A DNA stretch of 64,000 nt, from contig NZ_CP101416.1 of NCBI RefSeq assembly GCF_027942295.1, forward strand, positions 1,821,501 through 1,885,500, given 5' to 3'. The notes under the pieces were generated by a model that saw only the letters and a program-made list of their open reading frames with translations, had not been told where the DNA came from and ran no database searches. A program made the translations under genes and the position numbers. Positions 19,133-27,797 of this stretch are shown here, one piece after another; position 1 is the stretch's first letter, and every line of letters starts with the position of its first letter. This DNA is from Pseudanabaena sp. Chao 1811 (GTDB lineage Bacteria > Cyanobacteriota > Cyanobacteriia > Pseudanabaenales > Pseudanabaenaceae).

Positions 19133-19930
19133 ATGGCAATTTTTGGCGGCATTCTCATTGTAATTGGCATCATTCTCTTCTTTGTGCAGAAGAACTACAG
19201 CACAAAGTTACAAAGTATTCGTTTAGCAACTTCCTCAACTATTGCGGAATTACAACGAATTGCCAGTGAAATTGCTGGGGAAATCGGAAGTGGGAATTTA
19301 CGAGAATATGTGAAGGTGCGTGGCATTATTCGTAGCGATCGCCCATTGATTTCAGAATTAAAACAAGAACCCTGTGTGCATTACACCATGCGCGTTGTTA
19401 GGGAATATGAGGAACAGCAGACAGTTACAGATAGTGAAGGGAAAAGACGTACTGAGACGCGCCGTAGTTCTGAAACAGTTTCTAGTAATACTCAATCAAT
19501 TCCCTTTACTTTGCAAGATTCTTCGGGCGAACTGATCGTCAATCTTGATGGTGGCAATATTGATACTGTCCAAGTGTTAGATGAGTTTCGGAAAGAGAAT
19601 GCTAACGGCTCATCGATATCTTTTGGAGGATTTAGTTTAGCCATTGGTGCAGGTATTGGTGGTAGGCACACGATTGGCTATCGCTATACCGAGTCAATTT
19701 TGCCTTGCGATCGCGAGGTATTAGTAATTGGTACGGCAGCAGATGAAGGAGGTAAGTTAACACTTCGTAAACCGATTCAATCTGACAAAAAATTTATCAT
19801 TTCCCTCAAGAGTGAGGAGGAACTTGCTAAGTCCACCGCAAATGCAGCAAAAGGCTTTTTCTATGGCATGGTTGGGTGCTTTGCAGTAGGTGTAATCTTA
19901 TTAATTATTGGTTTAGTTTTGAAGAAGTAA
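19133..19930 (+). CDS. GIDE/MUL1-like membrane protein (BAM domain, no RING)
   Basis: A 265-residue protein with a transmembrane helix at each end (about 2-18 and 240-262) and a soluble region between. That region resembles the BAM domain of mitochondrial ubiquitin ligase MUL1/GIDE: VKVRGIIRSDRPLISELKQEPCVHYTMRV near 60-90, a basic STRR-like loop, then IPFTLQDSSGELIVNLDG. The eukaryotic RING finger is absent, so no ligase activity is implied. Prokaryotic members are annotated E3 ubiquitin ligase family only by this shared domain. Function is unknown, probably envelope or thylakoid membrane. Confidence 0.72.
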   Translation: MAIFGGILIVIGIILFFVQKNYSTKLQSIRLATSSTIAELQRIASEIAGEIGSGNLREYVKVRGIIRSDRPLISELKQEPCVHYTMRVVREYEEQQTVTDSEGKRRTETRRSSETVSSNTQSIPFTLQDSSGELIVNLDGGNIDTVQVLDEFRKENANGSSISFGGFSLAIGAGIGGRHTIGYRYTESILPCDREVLVIGTAADEGGKLTLRKPIQSDKKFIISLKSEEELAKSTANAAKGFFYGMVGCFAVGVILLIIGLVLKK

Positions 19931-19948
19931 GTAGTTAAGCACACCCAT

Positions 19949-19985
19949 ATTTCTGTATCTTCCTCCTAGCGGGCGATACAGAAAT
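19949..19985. terminator. Hairpin between convergent genes
   Basis: The arms atttctgtatc and gatacagaaat enclose a 15-base loop. It starts about 18 bp after the GIDE-like stop and about 40 bp before the stop of the opposing hydrolase gene, so a bidirectional terminator is likely. Confidence 0.5.
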
Positions 19986-20025
19986 ACATGTTTATAACTA
20001 TGCCGAGCTACTTAGTTGCTTATTG

Positions 20026-21573
20026 CTACAGTTTACAAAATTGGCGCGATCGCGAAAAAGCTAATTCTCTAGTTTGCCAACCAAAAGAAAAATGACTAAT
20101 GGAGTTAATGGCAGCAAATTCTTGATGGATTGCTTGCATCTGTAACTCTAAGGATGGGCGATCGCGAAAAGATTCGTTCCATTGTCCTAGCAGGATTGGA
20201 GAGATTTCTGCTCCCTCAGGGGCATATTGGAATACACGACGGATTTGAGCCACGATACATTCTGGCTTGCCACAGATCGCATAAGCCATCGGTCGCCACT
20301 CATAGGTTGTCGGTAATAGATGCCAAGGCTGCATCCGCGAATCAAAGCCATCCCCGACAGGTTGATTGCCATCGGAGAAAAAGGCGACACTAGCAGGAAT
20401 ACCTTGCTGCAAAACGGGCTTAGAGACAATCTTAAGATAATGGATAACCCCCATAAAGGCATGACCAACCACCAGTCGCCATAGTTCATTTTGCCAATAG
20501 GCGATCGCAGGATTTTTGTCAGAGATACTTTTGCCAGTGGGACGGCGACCTTGCCATAGGGGTTCTAATTCTTCGGGATAGAGCTTTTTTACCGCTTGGA
20601 GATCCGTCGGTGTGACATAACCCTGTTTGAGAAATCGATTAATCAGTTCTCTGCCCTGAAAATTCTCAGCGCGATCGCGTAATGCTGCTAATGAGGCTTG
20701 CCCATAAATCCATAGGTAGCGCACATTACTGACTACTGAAGCTGCTCCTGCACCACGCTTGTAGCGTACATAGTCAAAGGCTACGCCATCGGGTTGCCGC
20801 TTCGCCACTTCATAGGCAGCTAAATATAAATCGCTCTGAGCTTGATAATTATAGGGATCGATAAATAGTTGATTCTTTGTTGGGACTTCCCCATTAGGAT
20901 TTTTGCCTAGATTTTCAACAATAGATATGGTGCTGTCTCCATTACCATTACGAGCGAGTGCCTGTTGTCGCGCTACTGTTTGCCGTGATACCCCGTTGCG
21001 CTCAAAACCTTGTCCATAGCCAATACCAACATTCATTGTAAATAGCCAAGCATGAACCTTGATTCCCCTTTCTCTTCCCTTATCGATCGCCAATTTCAAT
21101 AAATCGGCATTTTTATACTGTTCTGATTGGACAAGAGAGTTCCATGCTGTAGCATTAGATGTCATTGGTAAGAGAATCGTGCCATTGGAAATAACTTCTA
21201 CAAATACTTGGTTATAGCCCCGATTGACAATTCGATCCATCACTTCCTCTAGCTTTCCCGATTGCAGATCACAGGGATAGAGACGTAGCCAGATCCCTTG
21301 AGTTTTTAGCCAAGATTTTTGACGACAGGTATTGAGATCTTGGTTATGCTGTTGGACAAGCGCCTGATATTCCTTCCTTGCCGCAATTTTGTCACTATTC
21401 CCCCTCTTGTCATTTTCTTGAAAAGCCGCCATTCGCAACTGGTCTTTATGCGCGATCGCCTCCTTTTCAAATTGACAATATTCTCCCACCTGAGCAAAGG
21501 CTGGCTGGGTAAAGATTCCTGTTAAAGTAAATAGGGTGAGGGCTAAAAGACGAGAGATACGGTTTACTGGCAT
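20026..21573 (-). CDS. Family 10-like glycosyl hydrolase (GHL10/DUF187 type), secreted
   Basis: ATG 21571-21573 starts a clear signal peptide (MPVNRISRLLALTLFTLTG, cleavage after AFA) and gives 515 residues. An in-frame upstream start at 21726 would bury it. The catalytic barrel begins at KTQGIWLRLYPCDLQSGKLE and includes GYNQVFVEVISNG, KVHAWLFTMNVGIGYG and DGVAFDYVRYKRG, a pattern of the glycosyl hydrolase-like 10 family. Export and fold suggest action on cell-wall or extracellular polysaccharide, with unknown substrate. The N-terminal 60 mature residues are helical and charged. Confidence 0.85.
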   Translation of the reverse strand: MPVNRISRLLALTLFTLTGIFTQPAFAQVGEYCQFEKEAIAHKDQLRMAAFQENDKRGNSDKIAARKEYQALVQQHNQDLNTCRQKSWLKTQGIWLRLYPCDLQSGKLEEVMDRIVNRGYNQVFVEVISNGTILLPMTSNATAWNSLVQSEQYKNADLLKLAIDKGRERGIKVHAWLFTMNVGIGYGQGFERNGVSRQTVARQQALARNGNGDSTISIVENLGKNPNGEVPTKNQLFIDPYNYQAQSDLYLAAYEVAKRQPDGVAFDYVRYKRGAGAASVVSNVRYLWIYGQASLAALRDRAENFQGRELINRFLKQGYVTPTDLQAVKKLYPEELEPLWQGRRPTGKSISDKNPAIAYWQNELWRLVVGHAFMGVIHYLKIVSKPVLQQGIPASVAFFSDGNQPVGDGFDSRMQPWHLLPTTYEWRPMAYAICGKPECIVAQIRRVFQYAPEGAEISPILLGQWNESFRDRPSLELQMQAIHQEFAAINSISHFSFGWQTRELAFSRSRQFCKL

Positions 21574-21753
21574 AGAAAAACTGCGATAATATTTGTTGGT
21601 GATGATGTCCTGTGCGGATTGTGGAATACCATCAATTCCTATAGATGAAATTGCGACAATGTTTTGGGGAAATATGGTATTAAATTTTTGACATAGCGCC
21701 AAGCACTGTAGCAGAAATCCGACCACCTATCTGAATATTTGACTGTAATTGCC

Positions 21754-22710
21754 ATGAGTGATGCTAGCCGTTCGATCAGCCCATCCGTTGATTCTCCCGA
21801 AACCTATGTGCAATTTGGCGATCGCTATCTTGCCTCTAGCAATATTCCCCTCGCGCTGAAAAATTATCAACGGGCTTTAGCGATTAATCCAGATTTTGCG
21901 GCTGCCCATGAGCGTATTGGCTCAATCTATCACCAGCAAGGTAATTTCATGGAGGCGATCGCTAGTTTTAGTAAAGCCTTGCAACTCGATCCGCAATCCT
22001 TAGAATCTCAATTAGGTTTAGGAAATGCCTATCAACAAATGGGATGGAGCGAATTAGCAATTACCCATTTTCAGAAAGCCCTAGAACTACATCCTGATCG
22101 CTTCATCGCCGAATATCATTGCCGATTGGGGGATAGTCTCAAGGAACGGGGCAGACTTACCGATGCGATTGCTAGCTATGAAAGAGCAATTTCTACAAAT
22201 CCTGATTACGTTGATGGTTATCGAGCGATCGCCCAATTATATTTCCAACAGAACCAGCCCGAATTAGTCCATGCTATCTATGAACGGGCTGAAAACCACA
22301 ATTTAGAACTATTACAAGCCAAGGATTACAATGCTCTAGGTGTGGCGTATTTGCAAAAAATTACGTTCATTGACTCGGATGACCAATCTCTAAAAGAAGA
22401 TTTAGAAACTAAAGCGATCGCCTGTTTTGAAAAAGCAATTCAGAGCGATCCCACCTATGCCGATGCCCATTGCAATCTTGGCAGTACCTTCATTCGCAAA
22501 AATCAACTTAAAGATGCAATTTTAGCCTACAAAGAAGCGATCGACATTGACCCAAATTTTGCGCAACCCTACTTCAATCTTGGCATTATTTTAAATAATA
22601 TTGGCAAGGTTGACGAAGCGATCGCCTGTTTTCAATCCGCCGTTGATCTTGTTCCCAATTGGGTTGAGGCAAAACAATATCTCGGTAAGCTTCTAGAACG
22701 TCAACTATAA
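21754..22710 (+). CDS. TPR-repeat protein
   Basis: ATG 21754 is preferred to an in-frame TTG at 21739 and gives 318 residues. From about residue 15 the protein consists of 34-residue tetratricopeptide repeats with the classic pattern (ALKNYQRALAINPDFAAAHE, AIASFSKALQLDPQSLE, AILAYKEAIDIDPNFAQPYF). One irregular insertion lies near 185-215. No enzymatic domain, signal peptide or membrane segment is seen, so it is probably a cytosolic protein-interaction scaffold. Its 3' end overlaps the convergent CHAT gene by 6 bp. Confidence 0.88.
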   Translation: MSDASRSISPSVDSPETYVQFGDRYLASSNIPLALKNYQRALAINPDFAAAHERIGSIYHQQGNFMEAIASFSKALQLDPQSLESQLGLGNAYQQMGWSELAITHFQKALELHPDRFIAEYHCRLGDSLKERGRLTDAIASYERAISTNPDYVDGYRAIAQLYFQQNQPELVHAIYERAENHNLELLQAKDYNALGVAYLQKITFIDSDDQSLKEDLETKAIACFEKAIQSDPTYADAHCNLGSTFIRKNQLKDAILAYKEAIDIDPNFAQPYFNLGIILNNIGKVDEAIACFQSAVDLVPNWVEAKQYLGKLLERQL

Positions 22711-25260
22711 CCCATTGCCAATCACCACAAAGGCAGACCAGAAATAAGGGTGATTGTAATTTATTTCACGCTCTTTCATCGGTCGGCGAATCATGCTGAG
22801 TTGGGCATCTCGCAGTGCCGCAGAAGTTGCCATATTTCCCTTTTGCACGTTCTTATAGAATTCCTGCATGAGTAGCTTTGTACCATCATCGGATACTATC
22901 CATAAAGAAGCAATAGAAGCTTTTGCCCCTGCGCGTTGGACTTGATAGCCAAAGCCTAAGATTTCTGCACCCGTGCCTAATGTACCACCGAGTCCTGTCT
23001 GACAGGCACTTAGCACTACTAACTCTGTATTCTTTAAAGGTAAGTCACTAATCTCGGCAAGGGTGATTTTGCTGCCATCACCAAATAGCACATAGGAATC
23101 AAAAGGGTTGTCAGAGTTGAATAAAGCATGGGTGGCAAAGTGAATAATCGTGTTGCCAGCTACTTTTTCCTTAGTTGTTTTATCAGTGAAATTTTGTTCG
23201 ATATATTTTTGACTATTGGGAAAAATAGAAGTTATCAGTTCAACTTCAGGAATAGAAGCGGGAAGCGTATTTTGCCCAAATTTTCTCTCCCCCGCTTTGC
23301 CGCCAAATGCACCAGCATAGATGCGGACGTTAGAGATTGCTTTTTGATTGCCGTCAAAGAGGCTATAGGCGATCAAGTTATTAATACGGTATTTCTCTAC
23401 TAAGTACTGTTTGCCATCATAGAGTGCAGCAAGAGGTATATAGCGTAGAAACCTATCAGGGGCATAGAGAATAGTCATCGTATTGGACTGTTGGAGTTCA
23501 GCTTCGATAGGTTTGATCAGGAGGTCGTAGAGTTTTTTACCTGATGTTTTGATGTCTTCAGAACCATAATCTTGTAGAGTACCCCGAAATTCATTTACTA
23601 GTTGTTGGAGTTCTTCTTTTTTAATGGGAATGGTGCGATTGATTGGTAAGGTGTTGGGGGTATAGATGATTAGTTCGAGACGATCATCAAGAATAAATGG
23701 ATAAATTAGGGCTGTGCCTTTGGGGATATTTTGGAAGTATGGGGGGACTTTGTTGATTTCTGATTTGGATAGTTGTTGAATCTGGCTAGCTAGTTGTTGA
23801 TTTAGTTCAGGAATCTGCTCCAAGCTAATAGCTAATAGCTTATTGCTAATAGCCTTTTCTGGCTCTAAAAGTCTCAATCCTTGTGCAGTGATGTCGTTAC
23901 CTTTGATATTTTTGAGATAATCTTCAAGTTCTTGAATTTTTAGCAGATCTAGAACTTGTAATGCTTCTGTGATACGTCCTTTTTCGATGAGAAGATCAGC
24001 TAAATTCAGATAGGTATAGGTAACAGTACTAGTAAAAGATTGCTGACTTTCTTGAGTGAGATTCTTAATATCTTTGCGAATTGCTTCATAAGTATTGACA
24101 GATTTTTTGTAAAAGAGGATTGCGAGTTCTGGTTGTGATTGTAGAAAGAGAACAATGCTCATATTGGCTAGATTATTAGCCTCACTATGGCGATCGCCAA
24201 CTTTTTGATTAATAGCAATAGCTTGCTGATAAGACTCTATCGCCTTGTTATATTGCTTAAGCTCTCTATACGTGATACCAATATTACCGAGGGTAACACC
24301 TTCACCATCGACATCACCAATTTCCTTGGAAATTACAAGAGCTTGCTGGTAAGCATTTAAAGCTTGATCCGATTTTTTAAGATTCCTGTAAGTCCAGCCA
24401 AGGTTATTTAGGACTGTACTTTCACTAGAGCGATCGCCAATTTTCTGCGCGATTACAAGGGCTTTTTGATAAAAATTTAGAGCTTGATCATACTTTTCGA
24501 GATTACTATAAGCCGAACCTATGTTGGTGAGAGTTGAGGATTCAGCAGCAAGATTTTTAACTTGTTTGTTGATTTCTAAAGCTTGTTGGTAAATATTTAA
24601 GGCTTTAGTATACTGACCAAGGTTTTCGTAAATTGAGCCAATTCCATTGAGAATTATGCCTTCAGCATTGCCATCTTTAATTTCCTTAACGATTACAAGA
24701 GCTTGCTGATAAGACTCTAAAGCTTTGGCATATTGTCCAAGTTGTTTGTAAGTTGATCCAATATTATTAAGGACAATACTTTCACCAGAGCGATCATTAA
24801 GGGCTTTTTTGACTACAAGAGCTTGTTGGTAGAACTCTAGCGCTTTTAAATATTGTCCAACACCTTCGTAAACTACACCAATATTGTTTAGAGTTGTCCC
24901 TTCTCCAGATTGATCACGAACTTCTTTCCTAATTCTTAGAGACTGCTGATAAAATTCTAATGCTTTGTTGTATTGTCCAAGGCTGTCATAAACTAAACCA
25001 ATATTGTTAAGAGAACGCCCTTCTCTAAAGCGATCATTAATCTGTTTGCTAATAGATAAAGCCTGCTGAAAGTTTTCTAATGCCTTCTGGAATTGCCCTT
25101 GACGATATTGTTGAAGTCCTTGTTTATTTAACTTCTCAATCTCAGCCTTGCGATCGCTTACTGTTTGTGTCCAGCCATACTCTTGTCTTACCCCAAATAT
25201 AGGTAAACCAGACAAAAAAATTCCTAACCCTAATAAGCCCAAAACTCTCCGCATAAACAT
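22705..25260 (-). CDS. Secreted TPR-CHAT caspase-like protein 1
   Basis: 851 residues. A signal peptide (VLGLLGLGIFLSGLPIFG) is followed by about nine TPR units of the 40-residue kinesin-light-chain type (about 40-400). A conserved linker contains EALQVLDLLKIQELEDYLK. The C-terminal CHAT domain (about 560-851) is a caspase/separase-fold protease. The predicted catalytic dyad is complete: His711 in HFATHALF and Cys753 in VLSACQTG. CHAT proteins cleave partner proteins after a trigger. Here the TPR array is the likely sensor and export is predicted. It is one of three paralogues in the window (also 29380 and 48225). Confidence 0.9.
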   Translation of the reverse strand: MFMRRVLGLLGLGIFLSGLPIFGVRQEYGWTQTVSDRKAEIEKLNKQGLQQYRQGQFQKALENFQQALSISKQINDRFREGRSLNNIGLVYDSLGQYNKALEFYQQSLRIRKEVRDQSGEGTTLNNIGVVYEGVGQYLKALEFYQQALVVKKALNDRSGESIVLNNIGSTYKQLGQYAKALESYQQALVIVKEIKDGNAEGIILNGIGSIYENLGQYTKALNIYQQALEINKQVKNLAAESSTLTNIGSAYSNLEKYDQALNFYQKALVIAQKIGDRSSESTVLNNLGWTYRNLKKSDQALNAYQQALVISKEIGDVDGEGVTLGNIGITYRELKQYNKAIESYQQAIAINQKVGDRHSEANNLANMSIVLFLQSQPELAILFYKKSVNTYEAIRKDIKNLTQESQQSFTSTVTYTYLNLADLLIEKGRITEALQVLDLLKIQELEDYLKNIKGNDITAQGLRLLEPEKAISNKLLAISLEQIPELNQQLASQIQQLSKSEINKVPPYFQNIPKGTALIYPFILDDRLELIIYTPNTLPINRTIPIKKEELQQLVNEFRGTLQDYGSEDIKTSGKKLYDLLIKPIEAELQQSNTMTILYAPDRFLRYIPLAALYDGKQYLVEKYRINNLIAYSLFDGNQKAISNVRIYAGAFGGKAGERKFGQNTLPASIPEVELITSIFPNSQKYIEQNFTDKTTKEKVAGNTIIHFATHALFNSDNPFDSYVLFGDGSKITLAEISDLPLKNTELVVLSACQTGLGGTLGTGAEILGFGYQVQRAGAKASIASLWIVSDDGTKLLMQEFYKNVQKGNMATSAALRDAQLSMIRRPMKEREINYNHPYFWSAFVVIGNGL

Positions 25261-25426
25261 CCTTCCTTAAACCAAATTCAAAGGCGATTTACGATATTTT
25301 AAATTAAAAATAAACGTAAATATCTTGAAATAATGTATTTGTTATCCTCGAACCATAGTCAGACTGAAAGCCTTGCTAAAATATGGCAAGATCAACTAAC
25401 TCAAGATAAAAATCAAGTGAAGACCT

Positions 25427-25684
25427 ATGCAAAAAACAATAACTATCAACCTAACCCCTGAAGGAAACTTACAACTTCCCCTAGAGATTCGCGAGCAGTT
25501 CTCTAATGGTGAACAGTACTTGGTTATTACAAGCGAAAATACAATTACATTTAAAAAAGCCACTAAGTTTAATTGGGATGTATGGGAAAGCTCTCTTGAG
25601 CAATCAGGAAGTGATCTTAACGAAATTACTACAGAAGAAATTTGTGAACTTGTAAGAGAAGTACGCAGAGAGAACAAAATATGA
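25427..25684 (+). CDS. AbrB/MazE-type antitoxin
   Basis: An 85-residue protein with an N-terminal swapped-hairpin AbrB-like DNA-binding region (TITINLTPEGNLQLPLEIRE). The C-terminal tail is acidic and helical (about 45-85), suited to neutralising a toxin. The stop codon overlaps the toxin start as ATGA, the usual antitoxin-first arrangement. Autoregulation of the promoter at about 25330-25420 by the complex is expected from the family. Confidence 0.82.
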   Translation: MQKTITINLTPEGNLQLPLEIREQFSNGEQYLVITSENTITFKKATKFNWDVWESSLEQSGSDLNEITTEEICELVREVRRENKI

Positions 25685-26100
25685 AAGTGGTTTTGGATAC
25701 AAATGTCTGGGTGTCAGCTTGGCTGTGGCGAGGATTACCTAACAATCTAATTCACTTAGCTAGAAGAGAAGAGATTCAGATTTGTATATCTGAGTCTTTA
25801 TTAGCTGAACTAGAAAACACGTTGTCTTACAAAAAACTTCAGCAAAAAATACAATCACTTAATTTGACAAAAGAGCAATTATTGATAGGAACCAGAGAAA
25901 TTACTTATATCTATCCAATTGAAGAATTAATTGTTCCAGATCTGCGAGATCCAGATGATACTGTTGTTTTAGCTACGGCGATCGCAGCTAGCGTTGAAGT
26001 CATTATTACAGGCGATCGCGATTTGTTGATCTTGCAGGAATACCAAAACATGCAGATTATGACTGCTACAGATTTTTTGGAACAGTATTTTAGTTTGTAG
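25681..26100 (+). CDS. PIN-domain toxin (putative RNase)
   Basis: A 139-residue PIN-fold ribonuclease of the COG1569 type. The four acidic positions that bind Mg2+ are present: LDTNVWVSAW (Asp6), ELENTL, DPDDTVVLATA and ITGDRDLL. Translation is coupled to the antitoxin through the ATGA overlap at 25681-25684. Free toxin would cleave RNA and stop growth. Length is normal with no sign of decay. Confidence 0.88.
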   Translation: MKVVLDTNVWVSAWLWRGLPNNLIHLARREEIQICISESLLAELENTLSYKKLQQKIQSLNLTKEQLLIGTREITYIYPIEELIVPDLRDPDDTVVLATAIAASVEVIITGDRDLLILQEYQNMQIMTATDFLEQYFSL

Positions 26101-26120
26101 AGATGGCGATTGCCATCTGC

Positions 26121-27797
26121 TTAAAAAGGAACAGGTATTTGCAAATGGATATACTCTTGCGATCGCGGATGTTTGAACGTTAACTCCCGCGCATGGAGAT
26201 GTAGGCGACTTGTTGCTGCATGACAACCATACAGGCGATCGCCTAAAATTGGTACACCTAAACCTTGAGGATCAGCAGAGTGAACTCGCAATTGATGAGT
26301 TCGTCCTGTTAAAGGAATAAATTCTATCCGTGAATAATTCCCGACCTGCCCTAGCAAGCGAAACTTGGTCACGCTAGGCTTACCCCTCTGCCAGTCTACC
26401 TGTTGATAGGGGCGATTTTCGGGATTACCCCACAGAGGTAAATCAATTGTCCCCTGCTCACGATCAATCTTTCCTGATAGCAATGCTTCATAAATTTTGT
26501 GGATTTCTCGCTTTTGAAATTGTTTACTCAAAGAGCGAAGAGCTTCCAAATCACGGGCAAATAATAAAACACCTGAGGTTTGGCGATCGAGGCGATGTAC
26601 TGGATAAATGGGAACATCTGTACCGAAGGATTGCCGTAATCTACTTAGCACGCTGTCTTGAGTATCGAAATACCGTCCAGGGATAGAGAGAAGTTCGGTC
26701 GGTTTCGCGATCGCAATTAGGTACTCATCTTCATAGATGATTGACAAAGGCTGCTTCGCAGTCTTTGTCGCAGGTGGGATAGTTGAGGCTCTTCTTCCTG
26801 ACAATAAAAATCCCATTAATGGCTGACATCTCTCTACACAAGCACCATAAAACTCACCTTGGATTTTATAACCATCGGGGGAAGGGTGTCCCCACCAAAA
26901 CTCTGCCATTGCCAAAGGTATCAGGTCATGGGTTGCGGCATAGTGCAGTAACTTTGGAGCGCAGCAATCTCCCATTCCTGTGGGCATTACTCCTTCCGTA
27001 ATTAATTCCCGTAGCGATCGCGTTTCTCCTGCGAAATTAGTTAACACATAGGCATTGTGCATTTGGGTTTGCAAAGTGCGCGATAACTCTCGCCGCTGTT
27101 GTTTAAGAATTTGCATTTTGCTGTCAGCCTCTACAATCATTGCTTTTAAGGGCAACAAAACCCGATCGCGATCGCGTCTAAAATCGCGCCTTGTTATCTT
27201 TTCTTGTTGACTTTCCCTATCCAAATCCTTGAGTGCAATTTCCAACTCTTTTCCTGTTAAGGATGCTAATAATTGCGATCGCTTAACTTGTCGTTCTTGT
27301 TTAGAAACTTGATGGCGATCGCGCAAAGCTTGCAACTGGACGGCATATTCCTGAGATTTCTGCTCATATTCTCGACGTTCAGGAATTTCACTTAACTCGA
27401 TTAATTCCCGTTTAATTGCCGCTAATTTACTTAAAGTAATAGATTCCTCAATGGCAACTTTCTCTCGACCTGCAATGGGAGGAACCCATCCTTCGAGATG
27501 GCTTTTGCCATTTAACAACCCCGAAAAAGCCTTTAGAACTAATCTTTCACCCCTTGATGATTTTGCTAGTAGCACTCCATACATTTTCCCTTCTGCATTT
27601 TTGGGAGAAATGTGACCAAGTTCCTGCATCAGCCTTTTAGCGATCGCCTCCGCTTGCAAAGTTCGTGGTAAACGCAATAATTCACCGCTATAGGGGCAAA
27701 TTCCTTCATACCAATAGCTTACCTGATCGCCCTCTGAACCAAGTATCATGGCAGAAGCATCTAATATTTCTCCGCTTATTTCCTCGATATGAGTCAC
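26121..27797 (-). CDS. RluA-family pseudouridine synthase with long N-terminal extension
   Basis: 558 residues. The C-terminal part (about 345-555) is an RluA pseudouridine synthase with the catalytic Asp404 in VHRLDRQTSGVL, plus GRTHQLRVHSA and GDRLYG. It isomerises uridine in rRNA or tRNA. The N-terminal 340 residues contain a long charged coiled coil (about 125-250) and a cysteine-bearing MGDCCAPKLLHYA segment. This extended architecture occurs in a subset of bacterial RluA proteins. The GTG start (27795-27797) overlaps the divergent selO start by 9 bp. ATG 27747-27749 is an alternative. Confidence 0.88.
   Translation of the reverse strand: MTHIEEISGEILDASAMILGSEGDQVSYWYEGICPYSGELLRLPRTLQAEAIAKRLMQELGHISPKNAEGKMYGVLLAKSSRGERLVLKAFSGLLNGKSHLEGWVPPIAGREKVAIEESITLSKLAAIKRELIELSEIPERREYEQKSQEYAVQLQALRDRHQVSKQERQVKRSQLLASLTGKELEIALKDLDRESQQEKITRRDFRRDRDRVLLPLKAMIVEADSKMQILKQQRRELSRTLQTQMHNAYVLTNFAGETRSLRELITEGVMPTGMGDCCAPKLLHYAATHDLIPLAMAEFWWGHPSPDGYKIQGEFYGACVERCQPLMGFLLSGRRASTIPPATKTAKQPLSIIYEDEYLIAIAKPTELLSIPGRYFDTQDSVLSRLRQSFGTDVPIYPVHRLDRQTSGVLLFARDLEALRSLSKQFQKREIHKIYEALLSGKIDREQGTIDLPLWGNPENRPYQQVDWQRGKPSVTKFRLLGQVGNYSRIEFIPLTGRTHQLRVHSADPQGLGVPILGDRLYGCHAATSRLHLHARELTFKHPRSQEYIHLQIPVPF

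Noticed and set aside
21574-21726. Upstream start of the glycosyl hydrolase
   Set aside because: It would place the signal peptide internally at residue 52.
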